A stretch of 60,171 nucleotides of DNA, from positions 1 to 60,171 of the forward strand of contig NZ_SMAO01000013.1 in assembly GCF_004342175.1 (NCBI RefSeq), read 5' to 3'. Under the pieces are notes generated by a model. It was not told where the DNA came from. It searched no databases and saw nothing but the letters and a program-made list of their open reading frames with translations. Source of the stretch: Thiobaca trueperi. GTDB taxonomy: Bacteria > Pseudomonadota > Gammaproteobacteria > Chromatiales > Chromatiaceae. Shown here in pieces: positions 53,501 through 60,171 of this stretch; within the stretch, counting starts at the first letter, position 1, and each line of letters starts with the position of its first letter. The position numbers and the translations under genes were made by a program.

Positions 53501-53646
53501 TGGACGAGCTGTTCATCGCGCGCATGGAGGGCAACGAGGAGATCTTCTCGCGGGTGATGACGGACAACGAGTTCCGCTTGGCGGCGCACGAACACTTAGC
53601 GCGCGAGATCTTCCGCCGTGCGCGTGAGAAAGACGGAGTCCACTGA
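50575..53646 (+). CDS. hsdR: Type I restriction enzyme, R subunit
   Basis: 1023 residues, intact. The N-terminal nuclease (PD-ExK type: CCIIDVTLAVNGIPVVTAEL, ending ELKN) is followed by helicase motifs: Walker A HSAGSGKSNSIAW, motif II IVDEAHSSQSGE, motif III FAFTATPKFKT, and later motifs in VLLVAEKYQTGFDQP and QTLSRLNR. It translocates and cuts DNA only when bound to an M2S1 core, which is missing here since hsdM and hsdS are broken. Separated from hsdS by the AbrB/VapC pair. Confidence 0.93.
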   Translation: MPSHTERDFETAIEAGLTSVGGYEKREPKDYEESLALFPDDVIGFLKDSQPAKWQALEALLGPKTAATVLDSLVKELELKGTLHVLRHGFKCYGKTFRMAWFQPNTRMNPAAAENYARNRLTITRQVGFTSVMKKPGGGHRCCIIDVTLAVNGIPVVTAELKNPLTGQRAADAIRQYEHERDERDLLFAFKKRALVHFAVDPDEVWMTTRLSGKETRFLPFNRGHEQGAGNPPVAGNWKTHYLWDEVLQADSLLEILQRFMHLEVREKQIGTDKGVRTLRRETLIFPRYHQLDAVRRLVAHAKTQGAGRNYLIQHSAGSGKSNSIAWLAHRLASLHDERDEKVFHSVIVVTDRRVLDQQLQATIYQFEHKTGVVEKIDEDTQQLARALSQGTPIVITTIQKFPFISQALSTLEKKGGGVTIDTTGKRFAVIVDEAHSSQSGETATALKGMLNRHGIESAIAAQLSGEEDDDLSEEARATVLRDALRRARQPNLSFFAFTATPKFKTKALFDEPGPSGASPFHTYSMRQAIEEGFILDVLQNYITYKRFFGLIKQIEHDPDVPRKKAAKALTRYLELHPVNIEQVVAVIVEHFRLYVMHELGGRAKAMVVTGARLAAVKYKLAFDRYIKEQGYSGIRSLVAFSGTVEDPDDPGSSYTEVAMNGGLAERELPEIFERDDYRVLLVAEKYQTGFDQPLLQTMYVVKRLAGVQAVQTLSRLNRIAPGKSRTFVLDFANEEDDIYQAFKPYYETTPVGENADPQRLSELQHRLLEWAIFTPTDVTVFAEVWYRAKRDHSASDHRVMNAVFDAVVQRFQEREEEEREAFRGQLTAYRNLYAFLSQIIPYQDSDLERLYAFVRNLLTKLPPPGDGQGFVLDDEVALRFFRLQQMTEGSIDLSQGEAYPLKGPTDVGTSGVRDEPVALSSLIDRLNERFGTDFAEADQLFFDQIRASAEGNETIAEAARANNFTNFAAYLDRMLDELFIARMEGNEEIFSRVMTDNEFRLAAHEHLAREIFRRAREKDGVH

Positions 53647-53711
53647 CCGGTCCCTGGCGCGTTTTCGGGCACCTCCAATCCGCCACCCTGCCCCCATCAA
53701 CAGCAACTGTC

Positions 53712-53867
53712 ATGATGGCTATGCTGCCAATCGTGTTCCTGACCCGCGCTGTCTTTGCCTGGGTTGTCGTGTTGCTGACGTTTGCATTGCTGGCAAAGGC
53801 GTGGCTGATCATCTGCTTTCTGAAGAGACTGGAAAAGGCATCAGTGGTAGCGAAACAGGATGGCTGA
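53712..53867 (+). CDS. Possible one-helix membrane microprotein
   Basis: 51 residues from ATG 53712 with one long hydrophobic segment (VFLTRAVFAWVVVLLTFALL) followed by a charged tail (LKRLEKASVVAKQDG). Codon use is ordinary, but there is no strong ribosome site and the ATG at 53715 or 53721 could also be the start. It lies between hsdR and the chemoreceptor, unrelated to any family I recognise. Could be chance. Confidence 0.3.
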   Translation: MMAMLPIVFLTRAVFAWVVVLLTFALLAKAWLIICFLKRLEKASVVAKQDG

Positions 53868-53927
53868 TTCGATCCGTTGATACAGGACGCTACCTTTCTC
53901 TAAAACGGCTGGCGCAAAGGAGGCTCT

Positions 53928-55553
53928 ATGTTCTTCACGCATTGGAAAGTGGCAACCCGCATCCGCTTGCTGGTCGGCCTGACGCTGCTGGGTTTGCTCG
54001 TGCTCTGCATGGCCGCCCTGTTTCAATTAAAGGGTCACATGCTGGAGGACCGACAGGAGAAGACGAAGAATCTGGTTGAAGTCGGAATGGGTGTATTGGC
54101 TCATCAGCAGCAACTCGTCGCAGCGGGGAAACTGTCTCTGGACGAGGCAAAACAAGCGGCAAGGGAGACGTTGCGCGGGATTCGCTATGGAGGAAATGAC
54201 TACTACTTCATTTTCGATACCAATCACGTCTATGAACTGCTTCCGACCAAGCCAGAGTTCGAAGGTCAGAACAAGAAAGATCTTCAAGACGCCAAGGGTA
54301 AATTTCTGATCCAGGAGATGGTCAGGACCGCACAGCAGGGAGGCGGGTTCGTCGATTACTGGTTTCCGCGTGCCGGACAAACCGAACCAGAGCCGAAACT
54401 GTCCTACACCGCCCTGTTTGCCCCCTGGGACTGGGTCATCGGTACCGGCATCTACATCGACGATATCGATACCAGATATCGCGGTGGTGCCATCCTGCTT
54501 GGCGGTATCTCGGCTGTACTGCTGATCGGACTGGGTCTTGTGGGGTGGCGCATCGGTGTCAGCGTGCTCGTCCAGTTGGGTGGCGAGCCTGTGACGGCCA
54601 AGACGATTATGCAGCAGGTCGCACAGGGCGATCTCAGGGTCGAGGTCGGCAATCCACCCCCGGACAGCCTGCTGGCATCATTGAATGCCATGGTGAACTC
54701 GCTGCACGAGCTGGTTGCCGAGATCAACACGGAGGCCGACTCACTGGTCTCGGACGCGGAGAAGATCAAGCAGGCATCCGACGAGATCTCCAACGCCTCG
54801 CTCCATCAGTCCGCAGCAACCTCCTCAATGGCGGCAGCAATCGAGCAGTTGACCGTCAGCTCAACCCACATTTCAGACAGCGCACGCGAGACCGAGGGCG
54901 ATTCGCATGGCGCCATGGAGCTTGCCTGCCAGGGACGCGAGCGGGCCGATCAGGCGAGCCAGGCGATTCAGACCATCGCCGCGACGGTGACGGATACCTC
55001 CAGCCGGATCAGTGCGCTCGAAGACCGCGCCGTGCAGATCTCCTCGATCGTCGGCGTGATCAAGGACATCGCGGGCCAGACCAATCTGCTCGCCCTCAAC
55101 GCCGCCATCGAAGCGGCACGCGCGGGCGAGCAGGGGCGCGGTTTCGCGGTGGTTGCCGACGAGGTGCGAAAACTGGCCGAACGCACGTCCCGTGCGACGA
55201 CGGAGATCGAACAGATGATCACCGGTATTCAGGGCGACACCGGCGCCGCCGTCGCCGCGATGAACAGAGTCCTGCCCGAAGTGGAGGTCGGCGTGAAGCT
55301 CGCCAACTTCGCCTCGGAATCGCTTGGCGCGATTGAGGCCGGAGCAAAAGGCACGCTGAGTCGGGTCCGGGAGGTGGCGGACGCGACACGGGAGCAGGCC
55401 GCCGCATCAACCTCTATTGCGCAGCATGTGGATGAGATTGCAAACATGGTCGAGGAAACAACGGTCGCGATTCGCGAAACGGCCAGGACGGCCAGTCGGC
55501 TCGAAGGGATCGCGCAGAATCTCAAGCAGCAGATCGCTCGATTCCGTGTTTAG
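53928..55553 (+). CDS. Methyl-accepting chemotaxis protein with a single Cache domain
   Basis: 541 residues. Helix 1 at about 15-33 ([19 protein letters not shown]), then a periplasmic single Cache domain of about 150 residues, with [20 protein letters not shown] and [20 protein letters not shown] and [15 protein letters not shown]; helix 2 at about 187-207 ([20 protein letters not shown]). The signalling domain has [20 protein letters not shown] and [28 protein letters not shown] precedes ATG 53928 by 6 bases. The Cache domain probably binds a small organic acid; the ligand is unknown. Confidence 0.93.
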   Translation: MFFTHWKVATRIRLLVGLTLLGLLVLCMAALFQLKGHMLEDRQEKTKNLVEVGMGVLAHQQQLVAAGKLSLDEAKQAARETLRGIRYGGNDYYFIFDTNHVYELLPTKPEFEGQNKKDLQDAKGKFLIQEMVRTAQQGGGFVDYWFPRAGQTEPEPKLSYTALFAPWDWVIGTGIYIDDIDTRYRGGAILLGGISAVLLIGLGLVGWRIGVSVLVQLGGEPVTAKTIMQQVAQGDLRVEVGNPPPDSLLASLNAMVNSLHELVAEINTEADSLVSDAEKIKQASDEISNASLHQSAATSSMAAAIEQLTVSSTHISDSARETEGDSHGAMELACQGRERADQASQAIQTIAATVTDTSSRISALEDRAVQISSIVGVIKDIAGQTNLLALNAAIEAARAGEQGRGFAVVADEVRKLAERTSRATTEIEQMITGIQGDTGAAVAAMNRVLPEVEVGVKLANFASESLGAIEAGAKGTLSRVREVADATREQAAASTSIAQHVDEIANMVEETTVAIRETARTASRLEGIAQNLKQQIARFRV

Positions 55554-55726
55554 GGCAAGTCGCTTCCGCGCATTCCCCGTCAACTCGGATCGCAGACAGA
55601 CGGATAGGAAGATGAGTCTCTCACCGGCAGACACCTTGTACACTCGCGAAGCGGGAAAGGCTGACCAAATCCTGACCGGTCGCGGGAGGCATCATCCTGC
55701 TGCTGGCAGCACTGGCTGCATGGCAA

Positions 55727-56638
55727 TCAGCGCAATTCCTCGAGACACTGATCAAGCGAGATCCGCCAGTCCGGCATCGCCAGCCCGAAGGTCTCCCGGA
55801 AGCGGCGATTGTCGAGCACCGAATACAGGGGCCGTTTGGCCGGGGCCGGATAGTCGGTGGACGGAATGGGGATGAGGCTGGACTCCAGCCCGCTCGCTTC
55901 CAGGATGGCGCTGGCGAAGCCATACCAACTCACCTGACCCGAGCCGGTGAGGTGATAAAGCCCGCCCACTTCGTCCAGATCCAGTTCGCCGCGCAGGACG
56001 CGGTAGAGGATCATCGCCGTCATCTCGGCCAGCATGCGACTCCAGGTGGGCGAGCCGATCTGATCATCGACCACCCGCAGTTCGTCGCGCTCGCGCAGCA
56101 GACGCAGCATGGTCAGCAGGAAATTGGCCCCGCGTGCGCCATAGACCCAACTGGTGCGGAAAATCAGCGCCCTGGCGCCCGATTCGAGCAGGGCGCGCTC
56201 GCCGCCGAGCTTGGTCTCGCCATAGACGTTGAGCGGAGCCGGCTGGTCGTCTTCGGTATAGGGACGGTCGAGGGTGCCGGGAAAGACGAAGTCAGTCGAA
56301 TAATGGATGATCGGGGTGCCGCGCGCGGCCAGCAGCGCGCCTAGTTCGCCGACCGCATCGGCGTTGATGCGGCGGGCGGTTTCATGATCGGTCTCCGCCT
56401 TATCGACGGCGGTATAGGCGGCGGCGTTGACCACGGCATCAGGCTGCGAATCGGCGATCAGGCGCGCCAGCGAGGCCGGGTCGAGCAGATCAATGACCGG
56501 GCCGTATTCGCCTTCCAGCGAGGCGGCAATCACCTCGCCCAGACCGGCGAGGGTGCGACGCAATTCCCAGCCGACCTGACCATTGGCGCCGATCAGGAGG
56601 ATGCGGGGCCGGTTGCCGGCCATATCGTGCTTCGTCAT
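55727..56638 (-). CDS. rmlD: dTDP-4-dehydrorhamnose reductase
   Basis: 303 residues. Reduces dTDP-4-keto-L-rhamnose to dTDP-L-rhamnose with NAD(P)H. Rossmann motif RILLIGANGQVGWELRRTL at the start; the catalytic pattern YSTDFVFPG and YGETKLGGERALL (Y-x3-K) is present. Its start overlaps the rmlC stop (ATGA). Last gene of the rmlBACD operon; the Cache chemoreceptor is convergent behind it. Confidence 0.95.
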   Translation of the reverse strand: MTKHDMAGNRPRILLIGANGQVGWELRRTLAGLGEVIAASLEGEYGPVIDLLDPASLARLIADSQPDAVVNAAAYTAVDKAETDHETARRINADAVGELGALLAARGTPIIHYSTDFVFPGTLDRPYTEDDQPAPLNVYGETKLGGERALLESGARALIFRTSWVYGARGANFLLTMLRLLRERDELRVVDDQIGSPTWSRMLAEMTAMILYRVLRGELDLDEVGGLYHLTGSGQVSWYGFASAILEASGLESSLIPIPSTDYPAPAKRPLYSVLDNRRFRETFGLAMPDWRISLDQCLEELR

Positions 56639-57201
56639 TGATAGTCCTCATAGCCCGGCAGATGCGCCGCCGGGATGTCTTTCAAAAAAGCGGCTTCGCT
56701 GTCTTTACGCGAGAGTTCCGGGGCGCCGTTCAACGGCCAGTCGATGCCGATGTCGGGGTCGTCCCAGCGCACGCTGAATTCGGTCGCCGGGCTGTAATAC
56801 TCGGTGTTCTTATAGACGAAGAGCGCGCTCTCGCCGGTCACCAGAAAGCCGTGGGCAAAGCCCGGCGGCACCCAGAACTGGCGTTTGTTCTCGCCGGACA
56901 GGGTCACGCCGACCCATTTGCCGAAGGTGGGCGAGCCGCGACGGATATCAACCGCCACGTCAAAGACCTCGCCCACGTAGACCTGCACCAGCTTGCCCTG
57001 CGCATGCGGATGCTGGACATGCAGCCCGCGCAGCACGCCCTGGCGCGAGAAGGACTGATTGTCCTGCACCATGACGCCCGGAATGCCGTGCTCGGCATAG
57101 CGGTTGGCGCGATAGGTCTCCAGAAAATAGCCGCGCTCATCGCCCCAGACCTTGGGCTCGATGATGAGCACGCCGGGAATTGCGGTCTCGATGATCTTCA
57201 T
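56635..57201 (-). CDS. rmlC: dTDP-4-dehydrorhamnose 3,5-epimerase
   Basis: 188 residues, a cupin. Epimerises C3 and C5 of the 4-keto-6-deoxyglucose sugar. RmlC signature [20 protein letters not shown] with the catalytic His, and [15 protein letters not shown]. Starts inside the rmlA stop (ATGA) and ends inside the rmlD start, so all three are coupled. Confidence 0.95.
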   Translation of the reverse strand: MKIIETAIPGVLIIEPKVWGDERGYFLETYRANRYAEHGIPGVMVQDNQSFSRQGVLRGLHVQHPHAQGKLVQVYVGEVFDVAVDIRRGSPTFGKWVGVTLSGENKRQFWVPPGFAHGFLVTGESALFVYKNTEYYSPATEFSVRWDDPDIGIDWPLNGAPELSRKDSEAAFLKDIPAAHLPGYEDYQ

Positions 57202-58079
57202 ACCCGGCCCCGTTGCAGCAGGCCCAGCAGATAATCGCCGTAACCGCTCTTTTTCAGCTCCTCGCCCATGGCGCGCAACTGCGCCTCACCGATCCAGCCG
57301 TTGAAGTAGGCGATCTCTTCCGGGCAGCAGATCTTGAGTCCCTGACGCCGTTCGATGGTCTCGATGAACTGGCCGGCCTGCATCAGTGATTCATGGGTGC
57401 CGGTGTCGAGCCAGGCGGTGCCGCGTCCGATGCGGGTCAGCGCGAGCTGGCCCTGACGCAGGTAGCAGTTGTTGAGATCCGTGATCTCCAGTTCACCGCG
57501 CGGCGAGGGTGTGAGCGACTCGGCCAGCTCACAGACCTGGTTGTCATAGAAATAGAGTCCGGTCACCGCCCAGTTGGACTTGGGCACACGCGGTTTTTCT
57601 TCCAGATTGACGACCCTGCCCTCGGCGTCGAATTCGGCCACGCCATAACGCTCGGGATCGGAGACGTAATAGCCGAAGACGGTCGCGCCTGCTTCTCTGG
57701 CGCTTGCGGCCTTGAGCTGATCGACCAGACCGTGACCGTAAAAGATGTTGTCGCCCAGGATCAGACAGGAGGGCGCATCGCCGACGAATGGCTTACCGAT
57801 GAGAAACGCCTGCGCCAGACCGCCCGGATGTGGCTGTTCGGCATAATCCAGGATCAGACCCCATTGTGAACCGTCGCCGAGCAGCGCCCGGAACATCGGC
57901 AGATCCTGCGGAGTGGAGATGATCAGGATCTCGCGAATCCCCGCCAGCATCAGCGTGGACAGCGGATAGTAAATCATCGGCTTGTCATAGACCGGCAGCA
58001 GTTGCTTGCTGATGGTGCGGGTCAGCGGATACAGCCGGGTGCCGGAGCCACCGGCCAGAATGATGCCTTTACGATTCAT
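57198..58079 (-). CDS. rmlA: Glucose-1-phosphate thymidylyltransferase
   Basis: 293 residues. First step of dTDP-rhamnose synthesis (glucose-1-phosphate + dTTP). [20 protein letters not shown] and [15 protein letters not shown] are the nucleotide- and sugar-binding signatures; [19 protein letters not shown] and [13 protein letters not shown] follow. It lies behind rmlB, separated by ATCCTGT repeat copy 3. Confidence 0.96.
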   Translation of the reverse strand: MNRKGIILAGGSGTRLYPLTRTISKQLLPVYDKPMIYYPLSTLMLAGIREILIISTPQDLPMFRALLGDGSQWGLILDYAEQPHPGGLAQAFLIGKPFVGDAPSCLILGDNIFYGHGLVDQLKAASAREAGATVFGYYVSDPERYGVAEFDAEGRVVNLEEKPRVPKSNWAVTGLYFYDNQVCELAESLTPSPRGELEITDLNNCYLRQGQLALTRIGRGTAWLDTGTHESLMQAGQFIETIERRQGLKICCPEEIAYFNGWIGEAQLRAMGEELKKSGYGDYLLGLLQRGRV

Positions 58080-58095
58080 GTCTTCAATCCCAAAT

Positions 58096-58166
58096 GGACA
58101 GGATTAACAGGATTAAAAACATTCAAATCCTGTCAATCCTGAAAAATCCTGTTAATCCTGTCTATT
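58096..58166. repeat. ATCCTGT palindromic repeat, copy 3
   Basis: GGACAGGATTAACAGGATTA at the left pairs with AATCCTGTTAATCCTGTC at the right around a short AT-rich centre. It lies inside the rml operon between rmlB and rmlA. The TAG stop codon of rmlB (58162-58164, reverse strand) is part of its GAATAGACAGG end. Confidence 0.88.
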
Positions 58167-59223
58167 CCGATGCCGCGCCCAGACGCTCGCCGCGATAACT
58201 GCCGTCGGTGACACGCTGGCACCACTCGGGGTTGTCCAGATACCAGCGCACCGTGCGGCGCATGCCGGACTCGAAGGTCTCTTCCGGCTCCCAGCCCAGT
58301 TCGCGCTTGAGCTTGCTGGCGTCGATGGCGTAACGGCGGTCATGTCCGGGACGGTCGGCGACGAAGGTCTTGAGCTGCGCATGCGGACGATGGGGCGAGC
58401 CTGGCATCAGCTCATCGAAGAGCGCACAGAGGGTATCGACCACGTCGAGATTGGTCCGCTCGCTGTTGCCGCCGACGTTGTAGACCTCGCCTGGAGTCCC
58501 CGCCTCCAGCACCCGCCAGATCGCCTTGCAGTGATCCAGCACGAACAGCCAATCGCGCACATTGCCGCCGTCCCCATAGATGGGCAGCGACTCGCCGCGC
58601 TGCGCCTTGAGGATCATCAGCGGGATCAGCTTCTCGGGGAACTGATAGGGGCCATAGTTGTTGGAGCAGTTGGTGGTGAGCACCGGCAGCCCGTAGGTAT
58701 GGAACCAGGCGCGCACCAGATGATCCGAGGCCGCCTTGGAGGCCGAATAGGGCGAATTGGGCGCATAAGGCGTGGTCTCGGTGAAGAGCCCGGTCGGCCC
58801 CAGCGAGCCATAGACCTCGTCGGTCGAAACATGCAGAAAACGAAAGGCCGCTTTGGCTGCTGCATCAAGCGCGGACCAATGCGCGCGGGCGCAGTCGAGC
58901 AGATTGAAGGTGCCGACCACATTGGTGTTGACGAACTCAGCCGGGCCGTCGATGGAGCGGTCCACATGACTCTCGGCGGCGAAGTTCACCACTGCATCGA
59001 TTTCATGCTCGGCCAGCAGACGGCTGACCAGCTCGCGGTCACCGATGTTGCCCTGGACGAAAAGATGGCGCGGGTTGTCTTTGAGCGCAGCCAGGGTGTC
59101 CAGATTGCCGGCATAGGTCAGGCAGTCCAGATTGACGACTCGGACATCGGCCTGTTCGAGGATGTAATGGACGAAATTGCCGCCGATAAAGCCCGCGCCG
59201 CCGGTAACCAGTAAGGTTCGCAT
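58162..59223 (-). CDS. rmlB: dTDP-glucose 4,6-dehydratase
   Basis: 353 residues, extended short-chain dehydrogenase. NAD+ motif [19 protein letters not shown], substrate segment [27 protein letters not shown] and the catalytic [16 protein letters not shown]. Makes dTDP-4-keto-6-deoxyglucose; first gene of rmlBACD, whose product feeds rhamnose into the O-antigen or exopolysaccharide. The stop comes from the repeat behind it. Confidence 0.96.
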   Translation of the reverse strand: MRTLLVTGGAGFIGGNFVHYILEQADVRVVNLDCLTYAGNLDTLAALKDNPRHLFVQGNIGDRELVSRLLAEHEIDAVVNFAAESHVDRSIDGPAEFVNTNVVGTFNLLDCARAHWSALDAAAKAAFRFLHVSTDEVYGSLGPTGLFTETTPYAPNSPYSASKAASDHLVRAWFHTYGLPVLTTNCSNNYGPYQFPEKLIPLMILKAQRGESLPIYGDGGNVRDWLFVLDHCKAIWRVLEAGTPGEVYNVGGNSERTNLDVVDTLCALFDELMPGSPHRPHAQLKTFVADRPGHDRRYAIDASKLKRELGWEPEETFESGMRRTVRWYLDNPEWCQRVTDGSYRGERLGAASE

Positions 59224-59535
59224 GAAATCATTTCCTGAAATGGCTTACGGCTATGTTAACGCAACTGGCCTTGCAACCAGAAGACGCCCCTGGAATCGAT
59301 CCGAAGGCGAAGGATATTTGGCAGGAAGGTGGCGCAATGCCTCGTCAAAGGCCTTGGCAGACGCGCATATCTGATTGACCGGTCTCTGGTTTACACCCAG
59401 GATAACGCGATCTCCCTGACCAAAACGAACCGAATCACACCCGACAAATGGTCGTCGTTGTCGCGTTACCTTTGTTAGAGTGCTGCGCCCTGCCCGCTCC
59501 GACTGAGCATGATCACCCTGTTTAAGGTAACCCCG
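59224..59535. other. Intergenic region upstream of rmlB and the lipoprotein gene
   Basis: About 310 bases that should hold the divergent promoters of the rml operon and the lipoprotein gene. I see no coding frame with family character; the open stretches lack recognisable motifs. AAGG before ATG 59536 serves the lipoprotein. Confidence 0.4.
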
Positions 59536-59964
59536 ATGCCAACACAGACACGTCCAGCATTACGAACCTGGAGCAGCCTGCTTTCCATCCTGATTCTGCT
59601 GTCGCTCGCTGGTTGCGGGGCGGTGAAAAAAGACAAGCTCGCTGTGGGTCTACAGTCCGCGACGAACGCCTATCAATCGGCGCTCCGCTGGGGTTATTAC
59701 GAGACCGCCTATGGATTCCTCCATCCCGATGCGCGTCAGGACAAACCTCTGCCGAAAGTGCTGGAGGGGTTGCGTCTGACCGGCTACGACGTGGTGCAAC
59801 CACCAACGATTCAGGGTGAGGAAACGGCAACCCAGATCGTGATGATCGAATACCTGCATGAAGATCGGCAGATCGTCAAACAGATCACGGATCGTCAGCT
59901 CTGGCGTTGGGACGAGAGCGTGCAAGCCTGGCGGCTTCATTCAGGGCTGCCCAAGTTTGAGTAG
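59536..59964 (+). CDS. Small lipoprotein of unknown function
   Basis: 142 residues from ATG 59536 (AAGG 9 bases upstream; ATG 59509 lies further up in the same frame). A lipoprotein signal SILILLSLAGC puts the lipidated Cys at about residue 27. The mature part has the features of a small mixed alpha/beta domain (SALRWGYYETAYGFLHPDAR; IEYLHEDRQIVKQITDRQLW) ending RLHSGLPKFE. Resembles uncharacterised gammaproteobacterial lipoproteins in pattern only; no function can be given. Confidence 0.8.
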   Translation: MPTQTRPALRTWSSLLSILILLSLAGCGAVKKDKLAVGLQSATNAYQSALRWGYYETAYGFLHPDARQDKPLPKVLEGLRLTGYDVVQPPTIQGEETATQIVMIEYLHEDRQIVKQITDRQLWRWDESVQAWRLHSGLPKFE

Positions 59965-60087
59965 ACCCGACTTCAGTCATCCTGATCTCAGGGGCTTTTT
60001 CGTCATCAAAGAAGCACACGAAATCTTTCAGCGTGACGGAGTCCCGCCGGGGTCAAGCCGAGAATGACATTTACTGCGGAAAACCGC

Positions 60088-60115
60088 TTGACGCAGTGTC
60101 TGTAATTTGTATAAT
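60088..60115 (+). promoter_or_regulatory. Strong sigma-70 promoter at the right edge
   Basis: TTGACG at 60088-60093 and a perfect TATAAT at 60110-60115 with a 16-base spacer, followed by a GC-rich start region (GCGCGGC). A near-consensus promoter with a GC-rich discriminator is typical of ribosomal or stable RNA operons under growth-rate control. The transcribed gene lies beyond the window. Confidence 0.8.
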
Positions 60116-60171
60116 GCGCGGCTCGCTGTGAGTTGACGACTGAGTGTGAGTGGTCGTTGGGGTTTTAGGGA

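Noticed and set aside
53646-53930. Right-hand attachment site copying the tRNA-Arg 3' end
   Set aside because: No match to the T arm and acceptor end of tRNA-Arg is seen behind hsdR or elsewhere to the right.
59236-59374. Small plus-strand frame upstream of the lipoprotein gene
   Set aside because: Very Arg/Gly/Ala-rich short translation with no ribosome site or family pattern.

Overview
The window looks like the chromosome of a purple sulfur bacterium of the Chromatiaceae type (Gammaproteobacteria). The grounds are a complete bacteriochlorophyll a gene block (bchFNBHLM, bchJ, bchG, bchP), the reaction-centre H-subunit block (puhA, puhB, puhC, puhE), a ppsR/crtJ-type regulator, a membrane proton-pumping pyrophosphatase, a ferredoxin-type 2-oxoacid oxidoreductase, assimilatory cysD-cysNC, high GC content and gammaproteobacterial-style stable RNA genes. 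Genus and species cannot be fixed from the sequence alone.

Layout. 1-8.9 kb: chemotaxis genes (the start of a CheY-like gene and a methyl-accepting protein), tRNA-Met(CAT), ychF, manC, an inositol-phosphatase family gene, a Sel1 protein, a broken GmrSD/DUF262 gene and an acyl-CoA thioesterase. 9-21.8 kb: pabB, hppA, an amino-acid permease, dedA, fliW, an ABC ATPase without its permease, cysNC-cysD, a secreted DNA ligase, a secreted cyclophilin and a rhodanese lipoprotein. 22-26.5 kb: a four-gene 2-oxoacid:acceptor oxidoreductase operon whose last gene is a GltD-like flavoprotein with two ferredoxin clusters. 26.7-27.1 kb: tmRNA. 27.3-45.9 kb: photosynthesis cluster, with bchF-N-B-H-L-M / puhA-B-C-E / (bchE relic) / hemN / bchJ on the minus strand and ppsR-bchG-bchP-orf divergent on the plus strand. 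45.9-53.6 kb: an island directly behind tRNA-Arg(CCT), holding a type I restriction-modification locus and toxin-antitoxin genes, most of them broken (hsdM lacks its 5' part; hsdS, doc and vapC carry frameshifts) with only hsdR clearly whole. 53.9-60.2 kb: a Cache-domain chemoreceptor, the rmlBACD operon for dTDP-rhamnose, a small lipoprotein and a strong promoter at the right edge.

How the parts fit. Nearly every step joint in the bch and puh blocks is a 1-4 base stop/start overlap, so the clusters appear to be translated as coupled units from a divergent control region at 41.4-41.8 kb. The pigment genes cover Mg insertion (BchH), methylation (BchM), ring reduction (BchLNB), hydration (BchF), esterification (BchG) and tail reduction (BchP). 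The cyclase gene bchE is present only as a relic, so the working cyclase must lie elsewhere.

The most unusual signal is a family of modules of about 83 bp, bounded by AAACCGCG and CGCGGTTT, found at three places (2.2-2.4, 3.5-3.84 and 16.55-16.76 kb). They come as a left/right pair separated by an AT-rich spacer, sit flush against gene ends, and supply the TAA stop codon of four genes (ychF, manC, the ABC ATPase and cysNC). A second family (ATCCTGT repeats) occurs three times and supplies the stop codon of rmlB.
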